The notes below the pieces were generated by a model. It was not told where the DNA came from and did not search any database. It was given only the letters and a program-made list of their open reading frames with translations. Shown one piece after another: positions 33,486-41,436 of a DNA stretch of 64,000 nt (position 1 is its first letter; each line of letters opens with the position of its first letter). The translations under genes and the position numbers were made by a program. Source of the DNA: Streptomyces aureoverticillatus. GTDB taxonomy: Bacteria; Actinomycetota; Actinomycetes; Streptomycetales; Streptomycetaceae. The stretch lies in assembly GCF_014649395.1 (NCBI RefSeq), contig NZ_BMSY01000001.1, forward strand, positions 620,001 through 684,000, read 5' to 3'.

Positions 33486-34379
33486 GATCTCGATGACCTG
33501 GATCGCCCAGGGCATGAAGCCGCCCTTGTCCGGGTCCGGCTTGTACTGCGCGAAGCCGGGGGTGCCGTTGACCTCGACGGGCAGCAGCCGAGAGCCCGCG
33601 CAGGGCGCGCCCATGGTCGACATGAAGCCCGTGATGTCCTGCGGGCCGCGCAGCCACAGGTCGAACGGGGGCATCGTCATGACGGCGTCCTCGGCGAGGA
33701 GGGCGGTGAGGGCCGCCATGTCATATCCCTCGAAGGCCGTGACGTAGCGGTCGAGGAGCTTGCGCTGCTCGTCGTCCAGCGGGTCGGACGTCGCCGTGTC
33801 GTCGGCCGGGCGCTCGGCGAGGGTGGCGCGGGCGCGCTGCAGGGCGCTGTTCACCGAGGCGACCGTCGTGCCGAGGAGCTCGGCGACCTCGCTGGCCTTC
33901 CACGCCAGGACCTCGCGCAGGATCAGCACCGCCCGCTGCTTGGCGGGGAGTTGCTGCAGGGCGGCGATGAAGGCGAGGCGCACGGACTCCTTGGCGACGG
34001 CGGCCTCGGCGGGGTCGGCGACGGTGGGCAGGACGCGGCCGTCCGGTATCGGCTCCAGCCAGACGTTGTCCGCTCGGGGGGTCAGGGCCGCCTGGGCGAG
34101 GGGGGTGGAGGCGGTGAGGTCCATGGGGCGGGCGCGGCGGTTGCCGGCGTTGAGCATGTCCAGGCAGACGTTCGTCGCGATGCGGTACAGCCAGGAGCGG
34201 AGGCTGGAGCGGCCCTCGAACTTGTCGAAGCTCCGCCAGGCCCGGACCATCGTGTCCTGCACGGCGTCCTCGGCCTCGAAGGCCGAGCCCAGCATCCGAT
34301 AGCAGTACCCGGTCAGCTCGACGCGGTGCTTTTCGAGGCCCGCGTCCAGCTCTGTGGTCGCCCCTGCGCTGTTGCTCAT
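33396..34379 (-). CDS. ECF sigma factor with SnoaL-like C-terminal domain (SigG/SigJ-like)
   Basis: A 327-residue sigma factor. Region 2 is ELTGYCYRMLGSAFEAEDAVQDTMVRAWRSFDKFEGRSSLRSWLYRIA and region 4 is AVLILREVLAWKASEVAELLGTTVASVNSALQRARATL. The last 130 residues (DRYVTAFEGYDMAALTALLAEDAVMTMPPFDLWLRG, then the TERWFPLFGVPLHLDA tail) form a SnoaL-like fold that regulates such sigmas in place of an anti-sigma factor. Targets are unknown. ATG at 34379 follows AGGGGTGGG. The 3' end converges on the STAS gene. Confidence 0.9.
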   Translation of the reverse strand: MSNSAGATTELDAGLEKHRVELTGYCYRMLGSAFEAEDAVQDTMVRAWRSFDKFEGRSSLRSWLYRIATNVCLDMLNAGNRRARPMDLTASTPLAQAALTPRADNVWLEPIPDGRVLPTVADPAEAAVAKESVRLAFIAALQQLPAKQRAVLILREVLAWKASEVAELLGTTVASVNSALQRARATLAERPADDTATSDPLDDEQRKLLDRYVTAFEGYDMAALTALLAEDAVMTMPPFDLWLRGPQDITGFMSTMGAPCAGSRLLPVEVNGTPGFAQYKPDPDKGGFMPWAIQVIEISEGRVAGFHCFLDTERWFPLFGVPLHLDA

Positions 34380-34546
34380 CCCAACCCACCCCTGTGCCTC
34401 TGCGTGCCTCATGGTGCCTGCGCCGGGCCGGCATTCTGCCTGTGCCTCGCCGGCTCGGAATTCCCAGCACCTCGGAAGCTACCGCAGCCCACTGACAATG
34501 GCCTCCGGAGCGGCGAAAACGGCAGATCACAGGGGTTGTTTACGGT

Positions 34547-34582
34547 ATGGGCGCACCACCGGCCGACCGGTGGTGCGCCCAT
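34547..34582. terminator. Strong 16-bp hairpin downstream of the MFS gene
   Basis: ATGGGCGCACCACCGG (34547-34562) pairs perfectly with CCGGTGGTGCGCCCAT (34567-34582) around CCGA. It sits 24 bp past the MFS stop. It has no U-tract but is one of the longest perfect stems in the window. Confidence 0.8.
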
Positions 34583-34606
34583 GTACGTGCCGGGGCGGGC
34601 CGGGCG

Positions 34607-35914
34607 TCAGGCGGTCCGTGCCGCCGTCACCCGCTCCACGCGCGCCACCCGGCTCCCGTACAGCGTGATCGACACGACGCCGAGGACGGCGAGGATGCCG
34701 AGGGCGACGGTGCCGCCCCAGCCGCCCGCGTGGAAGGCCATGGCGCCGAGGGTGCCGCCCGCGCTGGAGCCCACGTAGTACGCGGACTGGTAGAGCGCGG
34801 AGGCCTGGGCGCGGCCCGTGGTGGCCGTGCGGCTCACCGACGAGGACGCGACCGCGTGGCCCGCGAAGAACCCGGCCGTGATCAGGACGAGCCCGAGCAG
34901 CACCATCGCCAGGGAGGCCGAAAGGGACAGCAGCAGGCCGCCCGCGGTCGTGCTCACGGCGAGGTAGAGGGCGCCGCGCCGGCCGAGCCGGGCCACCAGC
35001 TTCCCGGCCGCCGCCGACGACACCGTACCGACGAGGTAGACGAGGAAGACCGAGCCGATGACGCCCTGCGGGAGCGAGAACGGGGCCTCGGTGAGGCGGT
35101 AGCCGATCACCGTGTAGACCGCGCCGAAGACGGTCATGAACAGCGCGCCGATCGCGTACAGGCGGCACAGGAGCGGGTTCGACAGGTGCGAACGGACGGT
35201 GCGCCCGAGCGACTTGGGGTTGAGCGTGCCCGGCGTGAAGTGGCGCGGGGCGGGAAGCAGCGCGCGGAAGGCGACCGCGGCGAGGACCGCGAGCAGGCCG
35301 ACCACGGCGAGCGCCCAGCGCCAGCCCCCGGCCTGCGCGACCCAGCCGGTGACGATGCGGCCGCTCATGCCGCCGATGCTGTTGCCCGCGACGAACATGC
35401 CGATCGCGGCGACGAGCGCCTTGGGGCGCACCTCTTCGGCGAGGTACGCCATCGCGGACGCCGGGAGCCCGGCGAGGGCGGCGCCCTGGACGGCACGCAG
35501 CGCGATCAACGTACCGACGGTGGGCGCGAACGGGATCAACAGCCCCACGGCGACGGCGACCGTCAGCGACACCGTCATCAGGGTCCGTCGCCCGAAGCGC
35601 TCGGACAGGGCGCTCAGGGGCAACACGAACAGGGCCAGCGCGCCGGTCGCCGCGGACACCGTCCAGCTCGCCGTGGAGGCGCTCACGCCGAGGTCGGCGG
35701 AGATCAGCGGGAGCAGGGCCTGCGTGGAGTAGAGGAGCGCGAAGGTGGCGACGCCCGCCAGGAAGAGGGCGAAGCTCATGCGGCGAAAGCCGGGGCCTCC
35801 CGGTGCCATGCGCGCGTCGCGAGTGGCGTGGGATTCGGTGGACTTGGGGTTCGGGGACGACGGGGTGAGGGCGGCCGCGTGGGTGGCGGACGCCCCGCTA
35901 CTGGCAGGAGGCAT
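34607..35914 (-). CDS. MFS transporter, drug/sugar-efflux (YnfM-like) type
   Basis: A 435-residue transporter with twelve expected helices. LSALSERFGRRTLMTVSLTVAVAVGLLIPF is the loop 2-3 MFS signature (G-x-x-x-D/E-R-x-G-R). SAMAYLAEEVRPKALVAAIGMFVAGNSIGGMSGRIVTGW resembles motif C of drug antiporters. A Ser/Pro/Ala-rich N-terminus of 45 residues precedes helix 1; a later start at the second Met is possible. The substrate is unknown. It diverges from a LysR gene 62 bp away, which probably controls it. Confidence 0.88.
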   Translation of the reverse strand: MPPASSGASATHAAALTPSSPNPKSTESHATRDARMAPGGPGFRRMSFALFLAGVATFALLYSTQALLPLISADLGVSASTASWTVSAATGALALFVLPLSALSERFGRRTLMTVSLTVAVAVGLLIPFAPTVGTLIALRAVQGAALAGLPASAMAYLAEEVRPKALVAAIGMFVAGNSIGGMSGRIVTGWVAQAGGWRWALAVVGLLAVLAAVAFRALLPAPRHFTPGTLNPKSLGRTVRSHLSNPLLCRLYAIGALFMTVFGAVYTVIGYRLTEAPFSLPQGVIGSVFLVYLVGTVSSAAAGKLVARLGRRGALYLAVSTTAGGLLLSLSASLAMVLLGLVLITAGFFAGHAVASSSVSRTATTGRAQASALYQSAYYVGSSAGGTLGAMAFHAGGWGGTVALGILAVLGVVSITLYGSRVARVERVTAARTA

Positions 35915-35934
35915 GCCACGAACGTACGACCACG

Positions 35935-35960
35935 ATTCTCATGCGTCCAATGCATGGAAT
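35935..35960. promoter_or_regulatory. Imperfect inverted repeat, candidate LysR operator
   Basis: ATTCTCATGC (35935-35944) and GCATGGAAT (35952-35960) pair apart from one missing base. The site lies in the divergent gap between the MFS gene and the LysR gene, where LysR regulators normally bind. Confidence 0.55.
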
Positions 35961-35976
35961 CGTCATAATCGTTCCC

Positions 35977-36939
35977 ATGCAGCATCAGCCAAGGTCACGC
36001 GCTCGCCTGTCGCAGAACAGTGACACAGAGGACACAGATCACATCGTGCGGCTGCTCGCGCCGCGGCTCGCGTACTTCGCCGGCGTGGCCCGCACCGAGC
36101 ACGTCACGCGGGCCGCGCAGGAGTTGGAGGTGCCGCAGTCGACCCTGTCGCGCGCCCTGGTGCGGCTCGAACGGGACCTGGGCGTCGACCTGTTCGCCCG
36201 GCACGGTCGTACGGTGTCGCTGACGCCCGCCGGGCGTACGTTCCTCTCCTCCGCCGAGCGGGCCCTCGCGGAGGTGGGGCGGGCCGTCGAGTCGGTCCGC
36301 GCGGACGCCGACCCGGCGACGGGCAAGGTGGCGTTCGGCTTTCTGCACACGATGGGGTCCGAGACGGTCCCCGGCCTGATCCGCGCCTTCCGCGCGGACC
36401 ATCCCCGCGTGCGTTTCTCCCTCGTCCAGAACTACGGCGAGGCCATGCTCGACCGCCTGCGCGCCGGGGAACTCGACCTGTGCCTGACGTCCCCCGTCCC
36501 GGACGCCCCCGATCTCGTCGCCCGCCGCCTCGACGAACAGCGCCTCCGCCTCGTCGTCCCCGACGACCACCGCCTCGCCGGCCGCAAACGCGTCCGCCTC
36601 TCCGAGGCCGCCGACGAGGCCTTCGTGACCCTCGAACCCGGCTACGGCCTGCGCCGCATCACCGACGACCTGTGCACCGAGGCCGGGTTCCGCCCTCGCA
36701 TCGCCTTCGAGGGCGAGGAGGCGGAAACCCTGCGCGGCCTGGTCGCCGCGGGCCTCGGCGTGGCCCTCCTCCCGCCACCCGCCGTGCCCCGCCCCGGCGT
36801 CGTCGAACTCACCGTCACCGGCCAGCGGGCCGTCCGGGAGATCGGCGTTGCGTGGCTGGAGGGGCACCCGGACACGGCTCCGGTGGCGGCGTTCAAGAAG
36901 TTTCTGCTGGGGAGGCGGGGGCGGTTGCTGCCGGAGTGA
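35977..36939 (+). CDS. LysR-family transcriptional regulator
   Basis: A 320-residue regulator. The N-terminal winged helix is AYFAGVARTEHVTRAAQELEVPQSTLSRALVRLERDLGVDLFARHGRTVSLTPAGR. The C-terminal effector domain has GKVAFGFLHTMGSETVPGLIRAFRADHPRV and LDLCLTSPVPDAPDLV. It diverges from the MFS gene, the usual layout for a LysR regulator with its target. ATG at 35977 gives a normal family length. The 23 residues before the winged helix are polar and unstructured. The effector is unknown. Confidence 0.9.
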   Translation: MQHQPRSRARLSQNSDTEDTDHIVRLLAPRLAYFAGVARTEHVTRAAQELEVPQSTLSRALVRLERDLGVDLFARHGRTVSLTPAGRTFLSSAERALAEVGRAVESVRADADPATGKVAFGFLHTMGSETVPGLIRAFRADHPRVRFSLVQNYGEAMLDRLRAGELDLCLTSPVPDAPDLVARRLDEQRLRLVVPDDHRLAGRKRVRLSEAADEAFVTLEPGYGLRRITDDLCTEAGFRPRIAFEGEEAETLRGLVAAGLGVALLPPPAVPRPGVVELTVTGQRAVREIGVAWLEGHPDTAPVAAFKKFLLGRRGRLLPE

Positions 36940-37040
36940 GTTCTCCCCCACCCCGCCCCTTCCCGAAAACCATGGGGCTGCCGCCCCTGGCCCCCCGCCG
37001 GGGTGGGTGTTCCGTGCGGGTGGGACAGCCCCCGCCGATC

Positions 37041-37078
37041 GCCGCTTCGCGGCTCGTCCTCAAACGCCGGACGGGCTG
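37041..37078 (-). repeat. Intergenic repeat element, copy 5 (inverted)
   Basis: GCCGCTTCGCGGCTCGTCCT followed by CAAACGCCGGACGGGCTG is the inverted form of the 1706-1743 family. It lies between the LysR and deoA 3' ends. The 36940-37187 gap has no supported gene. Confidence 0.8.
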
Positions 37079-37187
37079 AGATGTGCCGGGCGGCCTGAAA
37101 CTCCGCGCGCGGGCTGCTCCGGCAGGTAGTAGCGGGCTGCTCCGGCAGGTAGTAAGGGCGAGTGGGTGGGGGGAAAGGACGCGGTCG

Positions 37188-38468
37188 TCAGGCCGAGACC
37201 CGCTCCAGCACGATCGGCCGCGCCGAGAACTCCGTGCCCGACGGCGCCACGTCGTACGCCCCCTCCAGGGACTGGAGCGCGTACTCGAAGCGCTCCGGGG
37301 TGTCCGTGTGGAGGGTGAGGAGGGGGGCGCCCGCCTCGACGGAGTCGCCCCGCTTGGCGTGGAGTTCGATGCCCGCGCCCGCCTGGACGGAGTCCTCCTT
37401 GCGGGCGCGGCCCGCGCCCAGGCGCCACGCGGCGACGCCGATGTCGTACGCGTCGAGGCGGGTGAGGACGCCGGACGCCGGGGCCGTGACCACGTGGGTC
37501 TCGCGGGCGACGGGGAGGGGCGCGTCCGGGTCGCCGCCCTGGGCCGTGATCATGCGGCGCCAGACGTCCATCGCGGAGCCGTCGGCCAGGGCCTTCGCCG
37601 GGTCGGCGTCCGGCAGACCGGCCGCCGCGAGCATCTCGCGGGCCAGGGCGAGGGTCAGGTCGACGACGTCGGAGGGGCCGCCCCCGGCGAGTACTTCGAC
37701 CGACTCGCGGACTTCGAGGGCGTTGCCCGCGGTCAGGCCGAGCGGGGTCGACATGTCGGTGAGGAGGGCCACCGTGCGGACGCCGTGGTCGGTGCCCAAC
37801 CCGACCATCGTGGAGGCCAGTTCGCGGGCGTCGTCCAGGTTCTTCATGAAGGCGCCGGTGCCGACCTTCACGTCCAGGACCAGCGAACCCGTGCCCTCGG
37901 CGATCTTCTTGGACATGATGGAGGACGCGATGAGGGGGATCGCCTCCACCGTTCCCGTCACGTCGCGCAGCGCGTACAGCTTCTTGTCCGCGGGCGCCAG
38001 GCCGTCGCCCGCCGCGCAGATCACCGAGCCCGCGTCGTTCAGGACGTCCAGCATCTCCTCGTTGGAGAGCAGGGCCCGCCAGCCGGGGATGGCCTCCAGC
38101 TTGTCGAGGGTGCCGCCGGTGTGGCCGAGGCCGCGGCCGGAGAGCTGCGGTACGGCGGCACCGCACGCGGCGACCAGCGGGGCGAGCGGGAGCGTGATCT
38201 TGTCGCCCACGCCGCCCGTGGAGTGCTTGTCGGCCGTGGGGCGGGAGAGGGAGGAGAAGTCCATGCGCTCGCCGGACGCGATCATCGCCGCCGTCCAGCG
38301 GGCGATCTCCCGGCGGTTCATGCCGTTCAGGAGAATCGCCATCGCCAGGGCCGACATCTGCTCGTCGGCCACGGCACCGCGCGTGTACGCGTCGATGACC
38401 CAGTCGATCTGCTCGTCGCTCAGCTCGCCCCGGTCCCGCTTCGTACGAATGACGGAGATGACGTCCAT
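37188..38468 (-). CDS. deoA: Thymidine (pyrimidine-nucleoside) phosphorylase
   Basis: A 426-residue phosphorylase that turns thymidine or uridine into base plus (deoxy)ribose-1-phosphate. It carries the family signature SGRGLGHTGGTLDKLEAIPG, preceded by TADKHSTGGVGDKITLPLAPLVAACG, the phosphate-binding segment. DVKVGTGAFMKNLDDARELA and the C-terminal HAKRGDSVEAGAPLLTLH lobe are present. ATG at 38468 follows GGAAGGG by about ten bases. It has its own promoter with the regulon operator at 38527-38542. A strong terminator (38552-38586) separates it from the cdd transcript. Confidence 0.95.
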   Translation of the reverse strand: MDVISVIRTKRDRGELSDEQIDWVIDAYTRGAVADEQMSALAMAILLNGMNRREIARWTAAMIASGERMDFSSLSRPTADKHSTGGVGDKITLPLAPLVAACGAAVPQLSGRGLGHTGGTLDKLEAIPGWRALLSNEEMLDVLNDAGSVICAAGDGLAPADKKLYALRDVTGTVEAIPLIASSIMSKKIAEGTGSLVLDVKVGTGAFMKNLDDARELASTMVGLGTDHGVRTVALLTDMSTPLGLTAGNALEVRESVEVLAGGGPSDVVDLTLALAREMLAAAGLPDADPAKALADGSAMDVWRRMITAQGGDPDAPLPVARETHVVTAPASGVLTRLDAYDIGVAAWRLGAGRARKEDSVQAGAGIELHAKRGDSVEAGAPLLTLHTDTPERFEYALQSLEGAYDVAPSGTEFSARPIVLERVSA

Positions 38469-38526
38469 GGCAGCAAATCCCTTCCGGCGGTGACGGTCCT
38501 CAGTGACAGTCGTGCGTTGAGCGTGA

Positions 38527-38542
38527 CTCTACGCGCATAGAG
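38527..38542. promoter_or_regulatory. Nucleoside-regulon operator 4 at deoA (one mismatch)
   Basis: CTCTACGCGCATAGAG is a 16-bp palindrome with one mismatched pair. Its core CTACGCGCATAG differs from the consensus at one base. A TAGAGT -10 candidate (38531-38526 on the minus strand) overlaps it. Confidence 0.75.
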
Positions 38543-38551
38543 CGAGGAAGC

Positions 38552-38586
38552 GGCAAGGCCCCCGCCAACTCGGCGGGGGCCTTGCC
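38552..38586 (-). terminator. Perfect 15-bp terminator after cdd
   Basis: GGCAAGGCCCCCGCC (38552-38566) pairs with GGCGGGGGCCTTGCC (38572-38586) around AACTC. It lies between the cdd stop and the deoA promoter, so it should isolate deoA from the upstream operon. Confidence 0.85.
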
Positions 38587-38607
38587 CAGTTCGGGTCGCC
38601 GCGCGCT

Positions 38608-39006
38608 TCAGTTCAGGTGCTCGGGCCCGAACGCGTCCGGCAGCATGTCGCCGAGCGACCGCACCCCGGTCGACGTCTCCAGCAGCAACCCCGCGCCGCC
38701 GAACTCGTACAGAAGCTGCCTGCAGCGCCCGCACGGCATCAGGATGTCGCCCTTGCCGTCCACGCAGGTGAAGTGCGTCAGGCGGCCGCCGCCGGTGAGC
38801 TGGAGCTGGGAGACCAGGCCGCACTCGGCGCACAGGCCGAGGCCGTAGGAGGCGTTCTCGACGTTGCAGCCGGTGACGACCCGGCCGTCGTCGACCAGGG
38901 CCGCGGCGCCGACCGGGAAGCCCGAGTAGGGCGCGTACGCATGGGACATCGCGTCCCGTGCCGCCTCCCGCAGCTCGTCCCAGTCGGCCTCCGCGGCGGC
39001 GGTCAC
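38608..39006 (-). CDS. cdd: Cytidine deaminase
   Basis: A 132-residue deaminase of the small tetrameric class that converts (deoxy)cytidine to (deoxy)uridine. It contains AYAPYSGFPVGAAALVDDG, VTGCNVENASYGLGLCAECGLV (zinc ligand Cys and catalytic Glu region) and MPCGRCRQLLYEF (two zinc cysteines). In most cytidine deaminases the catalytic stretch reads C-A-E-R; here it is C-A-E-C. It starts at GTG 26 bp after the permease stop and is probably the last gene of the importer operon. Confidence 0.93.
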   Translation of the reverse strand: MTAAAEADWDELREAARDAMSHAYAPYSGFPVGAAALVDDGRVVTGCNVENASYGLGLCAECGLVSQLQLTGGGRLTHFTCVDGKGDILMPCGRCRQLLYEFGGAGLLLETSTGVRSLGDMLPDAFGPEHLN

Positions 39007-39031
39007 TTTCCTCGCCCCTGGGCAGAGTCGG

Positions 39032-40294
39032 TCATTTCCCTTGTCCCTTCCGGTACGGCATCCCGTCCGCCTTCGGCATCCGAAGGCGTTGGGCGGACAG
39101 CGAGAGCACCAGCAGGGTGACGACGTACGGCGTGGCCGTCACGACCTGGTTCGGCACCTCGTCGGTGAGGCCGTACCAGAGGAACATCAGCGCCGAGACC
39201 GCCGCGGTGATCACCGCGGGGACGTAGCGCTTGCGCCAGATCAGGTAGGCCGCGCCGATGAGGAGAAGGATGGCGATCAGCAGCAGCAGGGCGTGGACAT
39301 TCGTGCCGCCGCCCCGCAGCTTCAGGCTGTCGGTGTAACCGAACAGGCCGGCGCCGAGCGCGAGTCCGCCCGGCATCCAGTTGCCGAAGATCATGGCGGC
39401 GAGGCCGATGTAGCCGCGGCCGCCGGTCTGGCCCTCCAGGTAGATGTTGGAGGCCACCAGGGACAGGAACGCGCCGCCGAGGCCCGCGAGGCCGCCGGAG
39501 ATCACGACCGCCAGGTACTTGTACTTGTAGACGTTGACGCCGAGGGACTCCGCCGCGACCGGGTTCTCGCCGCAGGAGCGCAGGCGCAGGCCGAAGGACG
39601 TACGCCACAGGATGAACCAGCTCAGCGGCACCATCGCGACGGCGATGACGGTGAGCGGCGAGACGTCGGTGAGCAGGCCGCCGAGCAGGCCCGCGAGGTC
39701 GGAGACCAGGAACCAGTGCTTCTGGTTGAGGTCCTGGAGCCAGTCGGACAGGCCCGGGACCGAGAACTTGCCCAGCGACTCCACGCCCGGCGACTGCTTG
39801 GACGTGCCGCCCTCCTCGCCGTCGAAGGCGAAGGTGGACAGGTAGCGGGTCGTGCCCAGGGCGAGGATGTTGAGGGCCACACCGGAGACGATGTGGTTCA
39901 CGTTGAACGTGACCGTGACGATCGCGTGCAGCAGGCCGCCGAGCGCCCCGCCGAGGATGCCGAAGACGATGCCGACCCACGGGCCCCACTGGAAGCCCGC
40001 CCAGGCGCCGAACCAGGTGCCGAGGATCAGCATGCCTTCAAGACCGATGTTGACCACGCCCGCGCGCTCGGCCCACAGGCCGCCGAGGCCCGCGAGGCCG
40101 ATCGGCACGGCCAGGCGCAGCGCGCCGGACATCTGGCCGGTGGAGGTGATGCCGTGGGCGTCGGTGATCAGCCGGACCACGGAGGTCAGGACGAGGACGC
40201 CCGCGATGATCAGGAGCAGGACGGGGAGCGAGACGCGGCGGCGGCCCGGCGCGGGTGCCGCGGGCGCGGCCTTGGTGACGGTTGCCGTGCTCAT
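39032..40294 (-). CDS. Nucleoside ABC transporter permease 2 (NupQ/YufQ-like)
   Basis: A 420-residue permease of the BPD_transp_2 family. Hydrophobic helices begin at SLPVLLLIIAGVLVLTSVVRLI. GRGYIGLAAMIFGNWMPGGLALGAGLFG and LRLRSCGENPVAAESLGVNV match ribose/nucleoside permease motifs. The latter resembles the EAA-like loop that contacts the ATPase. ATG at 40294 overlaps the upstream permease stop (ATGA). The C-terminal 18 residues are charged and cytoplasmic. It works with the other permease, ATPase and BmpA proteins. Confidence 0.92.
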   Translation of the reverse strand: MSTATVTKAAPAAPAPGRRRVSLPVLLLIIAGVLVLTSVVRLITDAHGITSTGQMSGALRLAVPIGLAGLGGLWAERAGVVNIGLEGMLILGTWFGAWAGFQWGPWVGIVFGILGGALGGLLHAIVTVTFNVNHIVSGVALNILALGTTRYLSTFAFDGEEGGTSKQSPGVESLGKFSVPGLSDWLQDLNQKHWFLVSDLAGLLGGLLTDVSPLTVIAVAMVPLSWFILWRTSFGLRLRSCGENPVAAESLGVNVYKYKYLAVVISGGLAGLGGAFLSLVASNIYLEGQTGGRGYIGLAAMIFGNWMPGGLALGAGLFGYTDSLKLRGGGTNVHALLLLIAILLLIGAAYLIWRKRYVPAVITAAVSALMFLWYGLTDEVPNQVVTATPYVVTLLVLSLSAQRLRMPKADGMPYRKGQGK

Positions 40295-41436
40295 CGGGCA
40301 GCCACCTCCTTCACGGAGTCGTTGTTGCCGTTGTTGCCGTTGTCGGCACCCGCCGCGCGCGCCGCGGCGGCCAGTTCCTCGCCGACCCGCTGCTGCTGGC
40401 GGCGCAGGCCCCAGCGGCGTACCGCCTCGTACGAGACGACGACCGCGATCACGATCAGGCCCTGCATGATGACCGCGATCTCCTTGTCGTACCCCTTGTA
40501 GTCGAGCGCCGGGGACGCCTTGGCGAGGAACGCGATCAGGAGGGCCGCGAAGGCGATGCCGACCGGGCTGTTGCGGCCGAGCAGCGCGATCGTGATGCCG
40601 GTGAAGCCGAGTCCGGTCGGGAAGCTCAGGCTGTACGTGTGTACGTCGCCGAGCAGGATCGGCATGCCCGCGAGGCCCGCGACCGCTCCGGAGATCAGCA
40701 TGGCGGTGAGCACCATGCGCTTGGCGTTCACACCGGACGCGGCGGCCGCGGACTGCGAGGCGCCGGTGGCGCGCAGGTCGAAGCCGAAGCGGGTGCGGTT
40801 GAGGATCAGCCAGTACAGGACGCCCGCGAGGACGGCGATGACCACGAAGCCGTAGATCTCGCCGGACGCGCCCATGTCGATGCCGGGGAACCAGCCGGAG
40901 GAGTGCATGACGCCGGTGGTCTGGTTGTTGCCGACCGGGACGCCGAAGTTCTCGTCGAGCGTGAGGTAGCCGATGACGCTCGTCGCGATGGCGTTCAGCA
41001 TGATCGTCGAGACGACCTCGCTGACGCCCCGGGTGGTCTTCAGGATGCCCGCGATGCCCGACCAGAAGGCGCCGGTGAGCATGGCGACCAGGATGAGGAG
41101 CGGGATCTGGAGCCCCGCGGGCAGCGACACGTGCGCGCCGACGACCGCGGTGACCATCGCGGCGAGGCGGTACTGGCCGTCCACACCGATGTTGAACAGG
41201 TTCATCCGGAAGCCGATGGCGACGGCGAGCGCCGCCAGGTAGTACATCCCGGCCTCGTTGATGATGAGCACCTGGATGTCGGAGAACGTGGCCTGCTCGA
41301 ACATCAGGCTGTACGGCTCGATCGGGCTCTTGCCCGAGGCGACCAGGACGACCGAGGTCAGCACCATGGCCGCGACGAGCGCGATGACCGGTCCGGCCAC
41401 CGCGAGGAGCACCCGCTCCTTGTCGAACTTCTTCAT
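40291..41436 (-). CDS. Nucleoside ABC transporter permease 1 (NupP/YufP-like)
   Basis: A 381-residue BPD_transp_2 permease. FRMNLFNIGVDGQYRLAAMVTAVVGAH and GVSEVVSTIMLNAIATSVIGYL are typical of YufP-type permeases. LRATGASQSAAAASGVNAKRMVL is the ATPase-contact loop, and SFPTGLGFTGITIALLGRNSPVGIAFAALLIAF fits the last helices. Its start overlaps the ATPase stop by 4 bp and its stop overlaps the next permease start, so the three are translationally linked. Confidence 0.92.
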   Translation of the reverse strand: MKKFDKERVLLAVAGPVIALVAAMVLTSVVLVASGKSPIEPYSLMFEQATFSDIQVLIINEAGMYYLAALAVAIGFRMNLFNIGVDGQYRLAAMVTAVVGAHVSLPAGLQIPLLILVAMLTGAFWSGIAGILKTTRGVSEVVSTIMLNAIATSVIGYLTLDENFGVPVGNNQTTGVMHSSGWFPGIDMGASGEIYGFVVIAVLAGVLYWLILNRTRFGFDLRATGASQSAAAASGVNAKRMVLTAMLISGAVAGLAGMPILLGDVHTYSLSFPTGLGFTGITIALLGRNSPVGIAFAALLIAFLAKASPALDYKGYDKEIAVIMQGLIVIAVVVSYEAVRRWGLRRQQQRVGEELAAAARAAGADNGNNGNNDSVKEVAAR

